Source: Melampsora larici-populina 98AG31 (lineage: Eukaryota > Basidiomycota > Pucciniomycetes > Pucciniales > Melampsoraceae). Taken from it: 64,000 bases of DNA. The stretch covers positions 596,951 through 660,950 of the forward strand of contig NW_006768795.1 in assembly GCF_000204055.1 (NCBI RefSeq), read 5' to 3'. The notes beneath the pieces are model-generated. The model did no database searches. It was not told the DNA's origin and saw nothing but the letters and a program-made list of their open reading frames with translations. Shown piece by piece: positions 42,401-51,535 of the stretch; within the stretch, counting starts at the first letter, position 1; each line of letters opens with the position of its first letter. The position numbers and the translations under genes were made by a program.

Positions 42401-44753
42401 AAGCAATTTTGGTTTCCATGAAGTCCGAGCACTAGGGCATTTAGTATCCAGACTATGGATTGCAATTGACCAAAACAAGACAGCAGCAGTGTTGCAAAAA
42501 CCTCCACCACAAGGCATCAAAGACATGCAAAGCTTCTTGGGGTTTGCTAGCTATTATAGAAATTTTTTAGAAAATTATGGTAAAGTTGCAAATTGCCTGT
42601 ATAAATTGTTTGCCAAAGGTGTTTCCTTTGAAATGACCGCTGAAAGAATTCATGCATGGAAAAAGATACGAAATATGATTACCACAGCACCAGTTTTATT
42701 GCAACCGGATTTCACTAAACCGTTCAAATTGTATGTTGACGCATCATTTGAAGGTCTAGGTGCTGCATTGCATCAAGTACAAATTATTGATGGTAAATCC
42801 AGGGAAGGCCCGGTTGTATTCATATCCAGGCAGCTCAAAGACAGTGAAACCAGATATGGTTCACCACAATTAGAAGCACTCGCATTAGTTTGGGCATTGG
42901 AAAAGTTACACTACTACTTAGATGGCGTGTACTTTGAAGTGATTACTGATTGTACAGGAGTGAGATCTTTGATGAACATCAAAACTCCAAATAGACACAT
43001 GTTAAGATGGATGTTGGCTATTCAAGAATATCGTCCATACATGACTATTACACATAGACCAGGTAAAATGCATAACAACGCAGATGGTCTCAGCAGAATG
43101 GCTTTGCCAAATGATAGCAGTAATCCTGCGTGGGATCCAGAAGACGCAGAGATAGACATCCCCGTCATGGGATTAAGTTTGGCAGAACTCAGCACTGAGT
43201 TCTTTGAAGAAATCAAAGAGAGCTATAATACTAATGTGAATACAACCAAGTTAGTATCAATGATGTCCAAAGACAAAGCTAATTTAAGTCTAGCAAGTAG
43301 TCTTGAGTCACCATGGAAAGAATTGTATGCAGAAGGGAAATTCTCATTACAATCCGGACTTTTATACTTCAGAGAGAAGCATAGCTCAGTAGTTGTTCTT
43401 GTTTCAGAAAAACACATTGAACAAATACTGCAGACATGTCATGATGAATTTCTATCTGGACATATGGGGGTGGACAGGACTCTAGAAAGAGTGAGTACCA
43501 CAGCTTGGTGGTTTCAGTGGAAATTGGACACGGAGAAATACGTCAGTAGCTGTGACAGATGCCAAAAAGCAAACAAAGCTACAGGAAAAAGGTATGGTCT
43601 CCTACAGAGTATTGAGAAACCTACATATCCTTGGCAAGTAATTAACATGGACTTTGTCACAGCATTACCACCAGGTGGCAGAGACAACTACAACTCCGCT
43701 TTAGTTGTTGTAGACCGATTTTCAAGACGAGTGAGATTTTTGCTGTGCTACAAAGAATCTTCAGCAATGGATATTGCTCTACTCTTCTGGGAAAGACTCA
43801 TTAGTGACGTAGGATTACCAAGGGTCATAATCAGTGACAGAGATCCTAAATTCACATCTGAATTTTGGAAAAGCCTGTTTGAAATCATGGGAACAAAATT
43901 AGCTTTCTCAACAGCATACCACCCGCAAACAGACGGTTTGGCGGAAAGATGTATCCAAACATTTGAAGAAATGTTAAGGAAATTCTGTGCTTTTGGTCTT
44001 GAATTTAAGGATAAAGATGGGTATACGCATGACTGGACAACCTTATTGCCAGCATTAGAAATTGCATACAACACCAGTGTTCACAGTTCTACCAACAAAA
44101 CACCTTTTGAGATAGAAAGAGGTTTTTGCCCTAGGTTACCTAAAGACAAATTTAAGAGTAGAGATGTAGAAATTCACCCAACTTCTCTAAGTTTTGCCAC
44201 AATGATAACAAGAGCAAGAGAATTTGCAAATCAATGCATCAAAGAAGCAGAAGAATACAATAAAGAAAGGTGGGATAAAACTCATAAGGAGCCAAACTTC
44301 AAAGTTGGAGATCAAGTCCTGTTATCAACAGTGAATTTCAACAACATACAAGGGCCAAAGAAATTAAGGGACCCTTTTGTTGGACCGTTTGTCATATCCA
44401 AGCTTGTGGGACCCAATGCAGTGGAACTGATATTGCACGGAGAACTAGAAAGAAAGCATCCAGTCTTTCCAGTATCATTAATAAAGAAATACAATGATCC
44501 AACAAGAGACAAGTTCCACAGAAAGACCAAAGTGATAATTCCACCCTTTGAACCAGAAAAAGAAAAGCAGTTTCTTAAAATTCTTCGAGATAAAAGAGTG
44601 AAGAATAAAGACAATAAAGACGAAGTCCTATACCTGGTAAGGTACAAGAGTCATGGAGCAGACTCAGATGAATGGTTACCAGCGGACAAAGTCCCTAACT
44701 CCAAAGTAAATCTTCGAGCTTTTCGAGCAGCAAGGAGAGATCATACTCAATGA
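39438..44753 (+). CDS. Element B gag-pol, 3' part (capsid, protease, RT, RNase H, integrase)
   Basis: This continues the frame cut at 33780; the native protein resumes at LSVSNSFTKL. Counting from 39420, a coiled coil comes first (to about 180), then a capsid-like domain (WPEFNGEGEYNHQEFIDWVD, about 265) and a zinc-knuckle variant CNNCGSTDPTHVWKTC near 460. The protease has LLDSGASCSVVG near 590. The reverse transcriptase has TTMDVFKGFHQ and the catalytic FIDDIIIF near 957. RNase H follows (LYVDASFEGLGAAL). The integrase has an HHCC region near 1340-1382 (SGHMGVDRT ... CDRCQKA), INMDFVTALP, ISDRDPKFTS and DGLAERCIQTFEEML. The tail YLVRYKSHGADSDEWLPADK is chromodomain-like. There is no stop in 1,772 codons, and gag and pol share one frame. 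Confidence 0.93.
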   Translation: MSVSNSFTKLSPMPNEKVSSTVPNFESTEPNSENNKVFMTILKDMNEQLSESIENILSKKFDTLEKELTTLSNILEENQKLAFDEKEQFENVQRVQSSNIENIIIKQTEQEKYLDSRFNKLEQMIIDMNNNNHKDKTSLVEEFHQLQESTRAGPKVESLVNNFERLRMSNRSMQRDHRPPSRMVPPHMQNLNESETSPIQDRNRVQYNEQSFVTERPPRRESSIVELQTTEALQAAALRKEVLRNFPNVKDWPEFNGEGEYNHQEFIDWVDQVRTTMNPPDVLITSKLPLVFKGTARQWILAVIKENAPYNKTWDKWKEAIQSRFGNAQWKNKMERAFMADYFKLENAHECVQWANKQLVRITAFQPEATSSEMVDKLLWRVPAAIRIPVRNRIGVDGKWTAFILAFEEISKDIPQPKKSLPFKNTFVRNNDTAKQSSSTKVQAPTSFRKTARACNNCGSTDPTHVWKTCKGKGKAINNVDAEGVEEEEDYTSYNINEYEDSDEEKETELATAVDAIESNFEPEVSIAQLHSEAELPLITSPREGNVRISDAKLLKCRPAAGKAHAIGYHSLTRVIVNDQDAEALLDSGASCSVVGSQYLTTLLPDWKLRMVPCENNIKFTGCGGSLFPLGVISLKLVFPHPQESVRIDAEFVVMENSHTKYLIIGDEFLSMYGIDIFHSKDKYFTFGNDVKKKKFGLPIQRPKLTGLVFKKQEDVETPQDERIPAIEPVNATPPLMENIKEAKFSPKLTEKQHEQIVRLIVKSKDQFGLGDSPLGTIDKHKVSIQLSIEKPYPPILRKAAYPASPRNRVEIEKHLDELLKLGVIRKVGESEEVDITTPVIIAWHNGKSRLCGDFRALNTYTLPDRYPLPRCDHVLINLGKAVYITTMDVFKGFHQNVIDEACRNFFRIICHMGIFEYLKMPFGIKNAPAFFQRMMDIEFSKELREGWLKIFIDDIIIFHDNWEDHVKAIEKVLIEVKAMGMTISLKKSNFGFHEVRALGHLVSRLWIAIDQNKTAAVLQKPPPQGIKDMQSFLGFASYYRNFLENYGKVANCLYKLFAKGVSFEMTAERIHAWKKIRNMITTAPVLLQPDFTKPFKLYVDASFEGLGAALHQVQIIDGKSREGPVVFISRQLKDSETRYGSPQLEALALVWALEKLHYYLDGVYFEVITDCTGVRSLMNIKTPNRHMLRWMLAIQEYRPYMTITHRPGKMHNNADGLSRMALPNDSSNPAWDPEDAEIDIPVMGLSLAELSTEFFEEIKESYNTNVNTTKLVSMMSKDKANLSLASSLESPWKELYAEGKFSLQSGLLYFREKHSSVVVLVSEKHIEQILQTCHDEFLSGHMGVDRTLERVSTTAWWFQWKLDTEKYVSSCDRCQKANKATGKRYGLLQSIEKPTYPWQVINMDFVTALPPGGRDNYNSALVVVDRFSRRVRFLLCYKESSAMDIALLFWERLISDVGLPRVIISDRDPKFTSEFWKSLFEIMGTKLAFSTAYHPQTDGLAERCIQTFEEMLRKFCAFGLEFKDKDGYTHDWTTLLPALEIAYNTSVHSSTNKTPFEIERGFCPRLPKDKFKSRDVEIHPTSLSFATMITRAREFANQCIKEAEEYNKERWDKTHKEPNFKVGDQVLLSTVNFNNIQGPKKLRDPFVGPFVISKLVGPNAVELILHGELERKHPVFPVSLIKKYNDPTRDKFHRKTKVIIPPFEPEKEKQFLKILRDKRVKNKDNKDEVLYLVRYKSHGADSDEWLPADKVPNSKVNLRAFRAARRDHTQ

Positions 44754-44784
44754 AAATAGTATGACCTCCTTTGGTGGTGGGGAA

Positions 44785-45729
44785 TGTCAGCCCCGAGCCC
44801 TATAGCTAGTACCAAAGGGCTGAAATATAATAATAAAATAATAAAAATAATACTTACAACTCATGGCTCAGTTTCAAGAGCCAATTACATATGAAATTAC
44901 ATATAGTTACATATGTAATGACATATGTAGGTACAAGTAGATCAATACGAGAGATTACACGAAGTAATATAACCTTTCACAAGGCTTATCACATGAGCAA
45001 CACAAGAGTTACGCATGTGTGTAATAAATGTAATAATTAAATAATTAAAATATGATTACATACTACAAAAGAGTATGTAATCCAACCACAAGTTGTGCGC
45101 AAGGGATTTTCTGGGTTATGAGTATATAAAGAGCTCTCCCACCCGCCAGGAAAGTCCATCATCATCATTACATATCATCAAATTATCAGTAAACATCATC
45201 AATCAGATAAATAAGAGTCCTTGTCCTCTTTTATTAGACATTGTATATTTCTCTAATTGATCATTGCTTTTGTTATTTGTAGAAGTTCTTTTGAAGACTT
45301 CTTTCAGGAGGTGATCCTTGCAGTACTGCTCAAGTTATTAAGGGAATTCAATAACTTGAGAAACTCTAAATTCACGGGAGTTCCTCTGTGTTCAGAGTTT
45401 AAAGAACTTTAAATATCACTAGGTGATATTTCCCTTGTTTAATAAACTCTAGAGTAGAGTGTTATTAGCTTGGGCACGAAACTAGACTGTAGTTTCTACT
45501 TTTATTCCTGCTAGAAGACTCCTGTCTTGCATTAATTCCCGGAGTGATATCCAAAACCCTTTGTTAAAAGGTCAATTAACTGAAGTCAGTGCTGATTTGA
45601 TCACACTACTTCATTAATTACTTTGTTTTAGAACTTTAAACAAAGATCTCACGCGCTCAACAAACTTAGTTTGTTAAGCAAACCTTATTCTTAGTGTTTT
45701 ACTAGCCCAAAAGACGCTAGTAGCTCACA
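44785..45729 (+). repeat. 3' LTR of element B
   Basis: 945 bp, nearly identical to 29698-30642, followed by the CTGCC duplication that rejoins LINE ORF2. Confidence 0.96.
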
Positions 45730-45734
45730 CTGCC

Positions 45735-47097
45735 GGACACAAACCCGGCTGCCAAATTGGTCAAAGCCGTCTTCAAACGGAATCGCAAGACTCACAAATC
45801 CTCCATTCACACAGCGTTAGCTCACCCAGACAGCATCTGCAAGGCCCTACCGCGCCTACCGGACGTCATTGACCCCCAACAGGCGGGGCTTCCCTCTGAT
45901 GATTGCATCAGCACAAACATTGCCCATGACAAAGACGAAGCTACTAACTTCGCCCAACTGAATACTACTGACCCCCCAGCAGATACAGTTGCCTCATTTA
46001 GTGACGGCTCCCTCATCCCTGGTAAAGGGGTGGGAGCCGCGGCCATCCTCTTCAACTTTGACCTTCCGGCTTCATCGAAGACCCTTTGCCTGAGGGTGGG
46101 GAACGCTGACGAAACCACCCCTTATCAAGCTGAACTCACAGGTCTCGAACTGGCAGTTGCCAACACTAGGAAGACAGCACCGCAAAGCACGAAATACTTT
46201 TGGTTCTTTACTGACAACCAACGTATTATCCGCGAAATGACCGAACCCCTCAAACTCCTACCTGGCTTCTTGTCCTGCGTGCGAATTTGTCGGGGCCTTT
46301 CACGCCTTCTAGAATCTTTCCCACAAGCAACCATCTCCCTCATCTGGTGTCCCTCAAATTCAGGTCTACCGGGAACAGTCCTAGCTGACGCGGCGGCGAA
46401 AGCCGCCACTGAACTCCCACAGATAATCGATTGCCCACCCTGCACGACGACGTTCAAGAAGAAGATCAAAGACAAATTAGTGGACGCGGCCAACATCGCC
46501 CCGACAAACCAGGCGCTCACCCGCATGATGGGAGTCTTTGACCCAGGAGGAACGTTCAAGGCTCTCTGCAAGCTTAGTTGTCCCGCCGCCACCTTCATCA
46601 CTCAACTCCGAGCGGGGCATTGCCCCTTGAATGACTACCTGTTCCGCTTCACAAAAGCGGATACACCCAACTGCGCCTTGTGTACTCAGCGGGAATCTGT
46701 CGAGCATTTCCTCCTCACCTGTAGGAAGTTCGCAGGTATCCGTCGAGACCTGTCGAAAGCAGCGCGGGCCAACAAGACTCCTTTTCACCAAAAAGACCTA
46801 CTAACCACTCCCTCCGCTTTCGAGGCCCTCTCGGTATTTTGTCGTATGTCCTTTAGGTTCCATCGATCTAGGTACAAATCCATCGCTCCGCCACAACAAA
46901 TCATGCAATCCTCAGTCCCTCGACCCAAACCAAACCGCCGCCGCCCCAAGACTGCGCCTTGCAGGCGCCAAACCACTAACCGGACAGCTACCAGGCCAAC
47001 ACCCGCGAGGCCACCTCCCAGACTCGCTACTCCGCCTCTCCCGGACGACGACGAATCGCGGAGCCATAACTTTTTCGCACTTCCATCACTCCTGTAA
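45735..47097 (+). CDS. LINE ORF2, 3' part: RNase H and C-terminal zinc region
   Basis: The frame cut at 29697 resumes here: two bases before the insertion plus the first base here complete a Pro codon (ELP/DTNPAAK). The RNase H domain has all four acidic positions: ASFSDGSLIPGKG, YQAELTGLEL, FFTDNQRII and LADAAAK. A C-terminal CCHC-type motif, CALCTQRESVEHFLLTC, is typical of LINE ORF2 ends. The tail is basic and Pro-rich. The first ATG-like codons in this part are internal and should not be taken as a start. Together with 26996-29697 it gives a continuous 1,354-residue protein. Confidence 0.93.
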
Positions 47098-47900
47098 TAC
47101 TTCGAAGCTTCTCATATTCTCGACACCCTCCCCTTCGACATCAAGTCTTCAAGCCCTCCCCTTTCCCACCTCCAACCTCCATCGATTCTCACCCTTGTTT
47201 CATCCCCAACCTCGACAACCAGTTCCGACCAACCGACTCAAATCAATTCAAACACAACCCAACTCACCTCAAATCATCTCACCTCAACCTCATCCTAACT
47301 CGACCAAATCAACTCTTCTTTACAACTTTCTCTCTTCTCGAAAACCAATTTCTCTCTTTCCTCCTTTTTCTCTCACTTTCTCTTATCTCTATTTCTCTTT
47401 GTGTCCGCAGGGAATGGGGCCAGGAATGGGAATAGGGGCGAGCTGAGACAAAGACGACGCAGAGTATTCTCTGTCACAACCTCCACCGACTATAAAGATG
47501 TCTTAACTGACCAACGGGGACATCACCCCGGCGCCTAAGAGTGTTTCCTCCGCACTGGCCATCTGGCGTAGGGAGATTCTGCCAAGTCTACGTCAACGCT
47601 CAACCCTTGATCCGCTACTGCTTAGCTACCTCCCAGACGCCTAGCGTATTATGTCTTTTTCACTTTTTTCTCATCTTTTCCTTTATGTGCTGCTGTTATG
47701 CTTTCTTTCTCCTTTTTGCTTCATATCGCGCAGAGCCGGGTTGACAATTCTCCCAAAGCCACGCAACTATCTTACATATTAGTCCTCATCCCTCAGCGTT
47801 TTAGCTTAAAACTTGTTTTCAGATAGTGTGTTTTTATGCCCTAGGGCCAGGTATCGCACTTTAAATACATTCAATAAAAAAAAAAAAAAAAAAAAAAAAA
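47098..47900 (+). other. LINE 3' untranslated region and poly-A tail
   Basis: About 780 bp of pyrimidine-rich sequence (notably 47310-47410), then CAATAAA leading directly into 25 A residues at 47876-47900. The tail abuts the right target duplication. Confidence 0.85.
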
Positions 47901-47912
47901 CTTCATTGGGAG
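47901..47912. repeat. Target-site duplication of the LINE, right copy
   Basis: CTTCATTGGGAG, identical to 25259-25270. Confidence 0.9.
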
Positions 47913-48019
47913 TTAGAAAGTTTGCACTGAATTCTCAAATACCACAGCAGCTCAAGATATGCACAACCAAAGTGGAAAATCAAGATGTTGATGTCAGAGG
48001 TGATAATGTGCAAATTGAC

Positions 48020-48585
48020 TCAACCAAACTGATATGCCCCGAGCTTGGGCCACACATCGACTCCGGCAGGGCAATCCCATGATCCACCCGGACCCGTGAC
48101 CGGTTCATCGTTGCCGTTAAGGCAGTCATAACAAGCTGTAATGTTCCATCGTTAGCGCTCCGTCTTCCATATTCCATTTGATTGAAGAAAAGAAGATTAT
48201 TTCGCACAAGAAGGTTTGCCATCTCCCCTTCCGCACCACGAACATTCATACACTTGCTGCGGCTTCCCATCATGTTTACCTTTCTTCGAATTGGGAATCT
48301 CTGCTACCATGCACTCTACGAGTTTTTTTGAAAAGATATTGTTTATCACGTCAGTTCACATTATCCCTTCGAATGCCATTGATTGGCTTTATTGAAGTAT
48401 AAAACCAAAGGTTGAAGGGAAATGTTGGACTGACGAGCTGGACCGTTTGGGGTAAACGGTGGATGCCACGACAAGGTGCATTCTATGTCGTAAGCATTTG
48501 CCGAGATATGCGACCCGAGATCTCCCACGAGCAGGAACACGAGTGCAAGATAAAGAATGGGGCTCGCTAGCAGCTTCCAAGACAT
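48020..48585 (-). CDS. Small secreted cysteine-rich protein, candidate effector (about 3 exons)
   Basis: The ATG at 48585 opens a strong signal peptide (MSWKLLASPILYLALVFLLV) followed by SHISANAYDIECTLSWHPPF. A middle exon reads YECSWCGRGDGKPS (about 48195-48245). A final exon begins at about 48136 with CYDCLNGNDEPVTGPGGSWD, then CPAGVDVWPKLGAYQFG and a stop at 48022-48020. Donor GTGCGA and acceptor TTACAG join the last two exons in frame. The exact end of exon 1 is not resolved. Y-x-C and W-C motifs and even cysteine spacing fit rust secreted proteins, so a role at the host interface is likely but inferred. The open frame of exon 1 runs on to 48361, probably into an intron. It lies immediately downstream of the LINE, pointing towards it. 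Confidence 0.6.
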
Positions 48586-49111
48586 TATTTGCAGAGTAAT
48601 ATTGAGTCTTTGACTATGAAACGCTTTCAACAAGATTGTCAGCAGAGAAAGAGAGATTCGGGAAGGCTGCAAAGACTCAGGAGAGAAAGTGGATGATGTG
48701 GGCTTCAGTATGCCTCCTTAGCAAAAGCAGCGTTATATATGTAGTAAATACATCTCAACAACCGATATTGTCGAGCTCAAGGCCCAGATACACGTGTAAA
48801 AGAACTTTGCAGCCTTCAGCCAAGGGCTGTTGGTCAATTGAGAAGCGGCGTGAGTGCCGTAAACGGCTGGCGTATTCACGCAACGTGAAGGGTCCTCACC
48901 AGGCACCGGGACAAATCTCCAAGACACTAATCATCAACGCCCCGTACAAAGTGAACAGGGAAAGGTACACAGACCAGTGTTCACACAAGGTGCTTTTGCA
49001 CTATTCAACAGAGAAAGTTCATCCGACGTAGGGTGGCACCTCCGGAAGCAAGCTTAACCCGACCCTCCCTCGCAAACATTTTGCTCCGGAAGCCTCCGGA
49101 GTCTACAATTA
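48586..49111. other. Upstream region of the secreted cysteine-rich gene
   Basis: This should include the promoter of the minus-strand gene. An open frame at 48636-49031 (+) has mixed composition and no domain; I do not call it. Confidence 0.35.
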
Positions 49112-50461
49112 TGGTACACAAATATTGTTCTGGCAATTTCCAGAAGGTTTTTTCCAGAACTCCAGAACCCTTCGGGAAGCGTTCTGGCGTTCTGGAAAAA
49201 ACACAAATACACACATAAATTTTCTGCTGCAGCCGTTCATTCCCCACATGCATCACCTAACAAACATGGATCAAGTGATCAACAACGACTACCTCAAGCC
49301 AACCCAAGAAGATCAAGTTATCACGCCGTTCACTTTACAAATTCACCCATCTGCGCTTCAGGCCTTTTAATCGACCTTCAATTTGAACTTCAGATCACCA
49401 AACTTCTATACGGAACCCATTCCAGGTATCGAGAAATTTTTATTGGCTTGAGATGGGTCATTCACCGTGAATCAATTAATACTCAGAGGCAAAGCTTTCA
49501 CTGCAATCCAATCGATACATAGAGGTCGTTTTACTCTTATGATTTTCATCCACCTTCTCCCGGTTTTCAAGCACAAAAATCGATCAATACAGGTATCATC
49601 ATATTGAGATTCTTTCTTAAGTCTCAATTTGTACTCTTTGTACTTGTTATCGGGTTTGAAAGCTTTCTCAAAAGCAATCAAGATGTGACTATGCGAATGG
49701 AATGTTTGATATGCATTGGGAAGGAGTATCTTTGAACGATGCACGTTTTATTTTCTCATTCATCTCAATAATAATGAACAAACCCTCATTCAAATCAAAA
49801 TGAATATCAAGTGTATATACCTTACAAAAGATTTGAGTTAAAAAGCTATATAGAAGGAAACTAGAAAGAAAACTCAAAAGCTTGAAAACTAGTGAAACAG
49901 CGACACTAAGATGAAAGATAAAATGATTATTGTTCCCAAGCCCATTTCAAACACTTTGAGTCGCAATAGATTGAGTGAAAAAAGCATCTTGCCGCGTAGT
50001 ATCTTGCCCGGATTCATGAACATCAGTCGTTTGTGCGATGGGTTTGGTGCAAAGAGGCCTTAAATGTCCTGTCGATTGAAACAGGCGTTCAGAGTTCTTC
50101 AATCGCTTTGAACTTTCAACTCGGCAGGCCAATCTTCCCCATCTGCCTTTGAGAAAGTATGCAATATTATACATACGTGAATCTTTCAAGTTGAGGTTGG
50201 GTTTTTTTGAGCCATAATCGAGAAGTGAGAATGGAAGTGCTGAGATGGGAGAGGGATGAGATTTGGTGTCCTAGGGGATGAGGGGAGTGCCAGCGGAGTA
50301 GGTGGTGGTTTGGTTCATGGTGTAGTCGGGCTTCTGGAATTCTGAAGTGTGGGGCATTCAAAGTTGCAGAACACCAGAACGCCAGAACACACCAAACAAA
50401 AAAACTTCTGGCGTTCTGGAAAAAGCGTTCTGGAAATTTCCAGAACAATATTTGTGTACCA
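49112..50461. mobile_element. 1,350-bp non-autonomous TIR element with CCAGAA-rich ends
   Basis: The left end TGGTACACAAATATTGTTCT is the reverse complement of the right end, and both arms (about 90-110 bp) carry several TTCTGG/CCAGAA words. Flanks ACAATTAT and ACAAATAT overlap the outermost base and differ at one position, so an imperfect 8-bp target duplication is possible. No transposase is seen inside; the minus-strand frames at 49947-50448 have no domain. A related right end is at about 21763-21842, so the family is repeated in this genome. Confidence 0.65.
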
Positions 50462-51535
50462 CAAATATTATGATCTTGAGGCCAAACTTAAGTCCCTCGC
50501 CAAAGGCCTGAGCCCCAGCGAGGTAGTGCGTGTTGGCGCGCCCCTTAAGTCAAAGATAATTGTTGCAATAGAGACATCTTGACCCGCGCTTCTGAAAAAG
50601 CGAGCTTTTACGATGCGCGGTTAGTTCTGACGTGCAGAAATCCTTTCAGGATGCAATTTCACCCATAGTCTGGTGTTCAACCCAAAAAATTTCAAACCCT
50701 ATGAGATCAGATCTTGATGACCTTAGATTTATCGTAAACTTACATACATACATATCCAAGTCCCTCCCGCGCCTCACAAGTCTTAGATTTATCGAATCGC
50801 GATTAACAAATATATCCACATTCTCACACTCATTTCGAAAGAGGTGGATTTCAACCTCACGTCTATGTATGACTCTTCTGTGGAGTTTCTCAGTTCTGCA
50901 TGAGTGCGCGTTTAATCGGGGACGACCAAGGCGGAGAATTTTGGAAGCACAGGAGACCAATGCGCCATCAACGCCAAGAATCAGTTCTATGCTCCAACAT
51001 ACAAGCTGAGTGCAGGGGCGCGGTCTGGAAGATAGATGGACTTTATTCAGCTGATCAGTGGCCAAAAAAACCGTTCAGCGCGTAGCCGAGGGGAAGACTT
51101 TATATCTCAAGATTTCTGACCCGGGTACCAATGTTGCATATATTGCACAATTAACGTTAGAAACAAATGGGTAATGGTCTACAGATTTGTGAGCGGAGTG
51201 GAGAATCCCGAAGGTATTCGACGAATACAAACCCGCCTGTTCTGCGGACGCTGCCAAAATCCGTTTGCCAGTGCCACCATCTCTAAATGTGTGCCAATCT
51301 GCAGAATATTCGATTGGAACATCTATGTTGTAGTACATACCCTCACCAAGGATCGTGTTATCACCTACATATATACAAATATATGGGATACATCGATGGT
51401 CTGTTGATGAGCTCGGACTGAAGACCATGTCAGAGAGCTTCTCATCTGAACAAATCTTGCTTAAAAAGTACCATCAATCGGGTCAATTCGTCATTATCTC
51501 CATAACCTCTCTTTCATAAGTCCGATTTCAGTGAC
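50462..51535. other. Intergenic region upstream of the second carboxypeptidase
   Basis: Frames at 50646-51065 (-) and 51075-51428 (-) are open but unrecognised. The last 100 bases before the ATG at 51536 are likely promoter and leader. Confidence 0.35.

Larger units (their letters stand above)
29698..45729 (+). mobile_element. Ty3-type LTR retrotransposon (element B), split by a MULE
   Basis: 16,032 bp between 945-bp LTRs (TGTCAG...CTCACA). The target duplication is CTGCC (29693-29697 and 45730-45734) inside LINE ORF2. The LTRs are almost identical (one difference noticed, G/A in ACATGTG versus ACATATG), so the insertion is recent. Removing the MULE leaves about 10.4 kb with a 2-kb leader, an extra spliced ORF, and one long gag-pol frame with protease, RT, RNase H and integrase in Ty3 order and a chromodomain-like tail. 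A purine-rich tract (GGTGGTGGGGA) ends just before the 3' LTR. No standard tRNA primer-binding site was recognised after the 5' LTR. Confidence 0.95.
25271..47900 (+). mobile_element. Non-LTR retrotransposon (LINE) split by element B
   Basis: Bounded by 12-bp direct repeats and ending in a 25-base poly-A run (47876-47900). After subtracting the 16,032-bp insertion and its 5-bp duplication, the LINE is about 6.6 kb. It has a 185-bp 5' leader, ORF1 with gag-like zinc knuckles, and ORF2 with an apurinic-type endonuclease, reverse transcriptase and RNase H. That layout fits the Tad1/I-type groups found in fungi, though the clade cannot be assigned without a tree. ORF2 is uninterrupted apart from the insertion, so the copy was probably intact when element B landed. 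Confidence 0.95.

Noticed and set aside
48195..48245. RING or other zinc-finger domain in the YECSWCGRG exon.
   Set aside because: There are too few spaced Cys/His residues, and the gene begins with a signal peptide.
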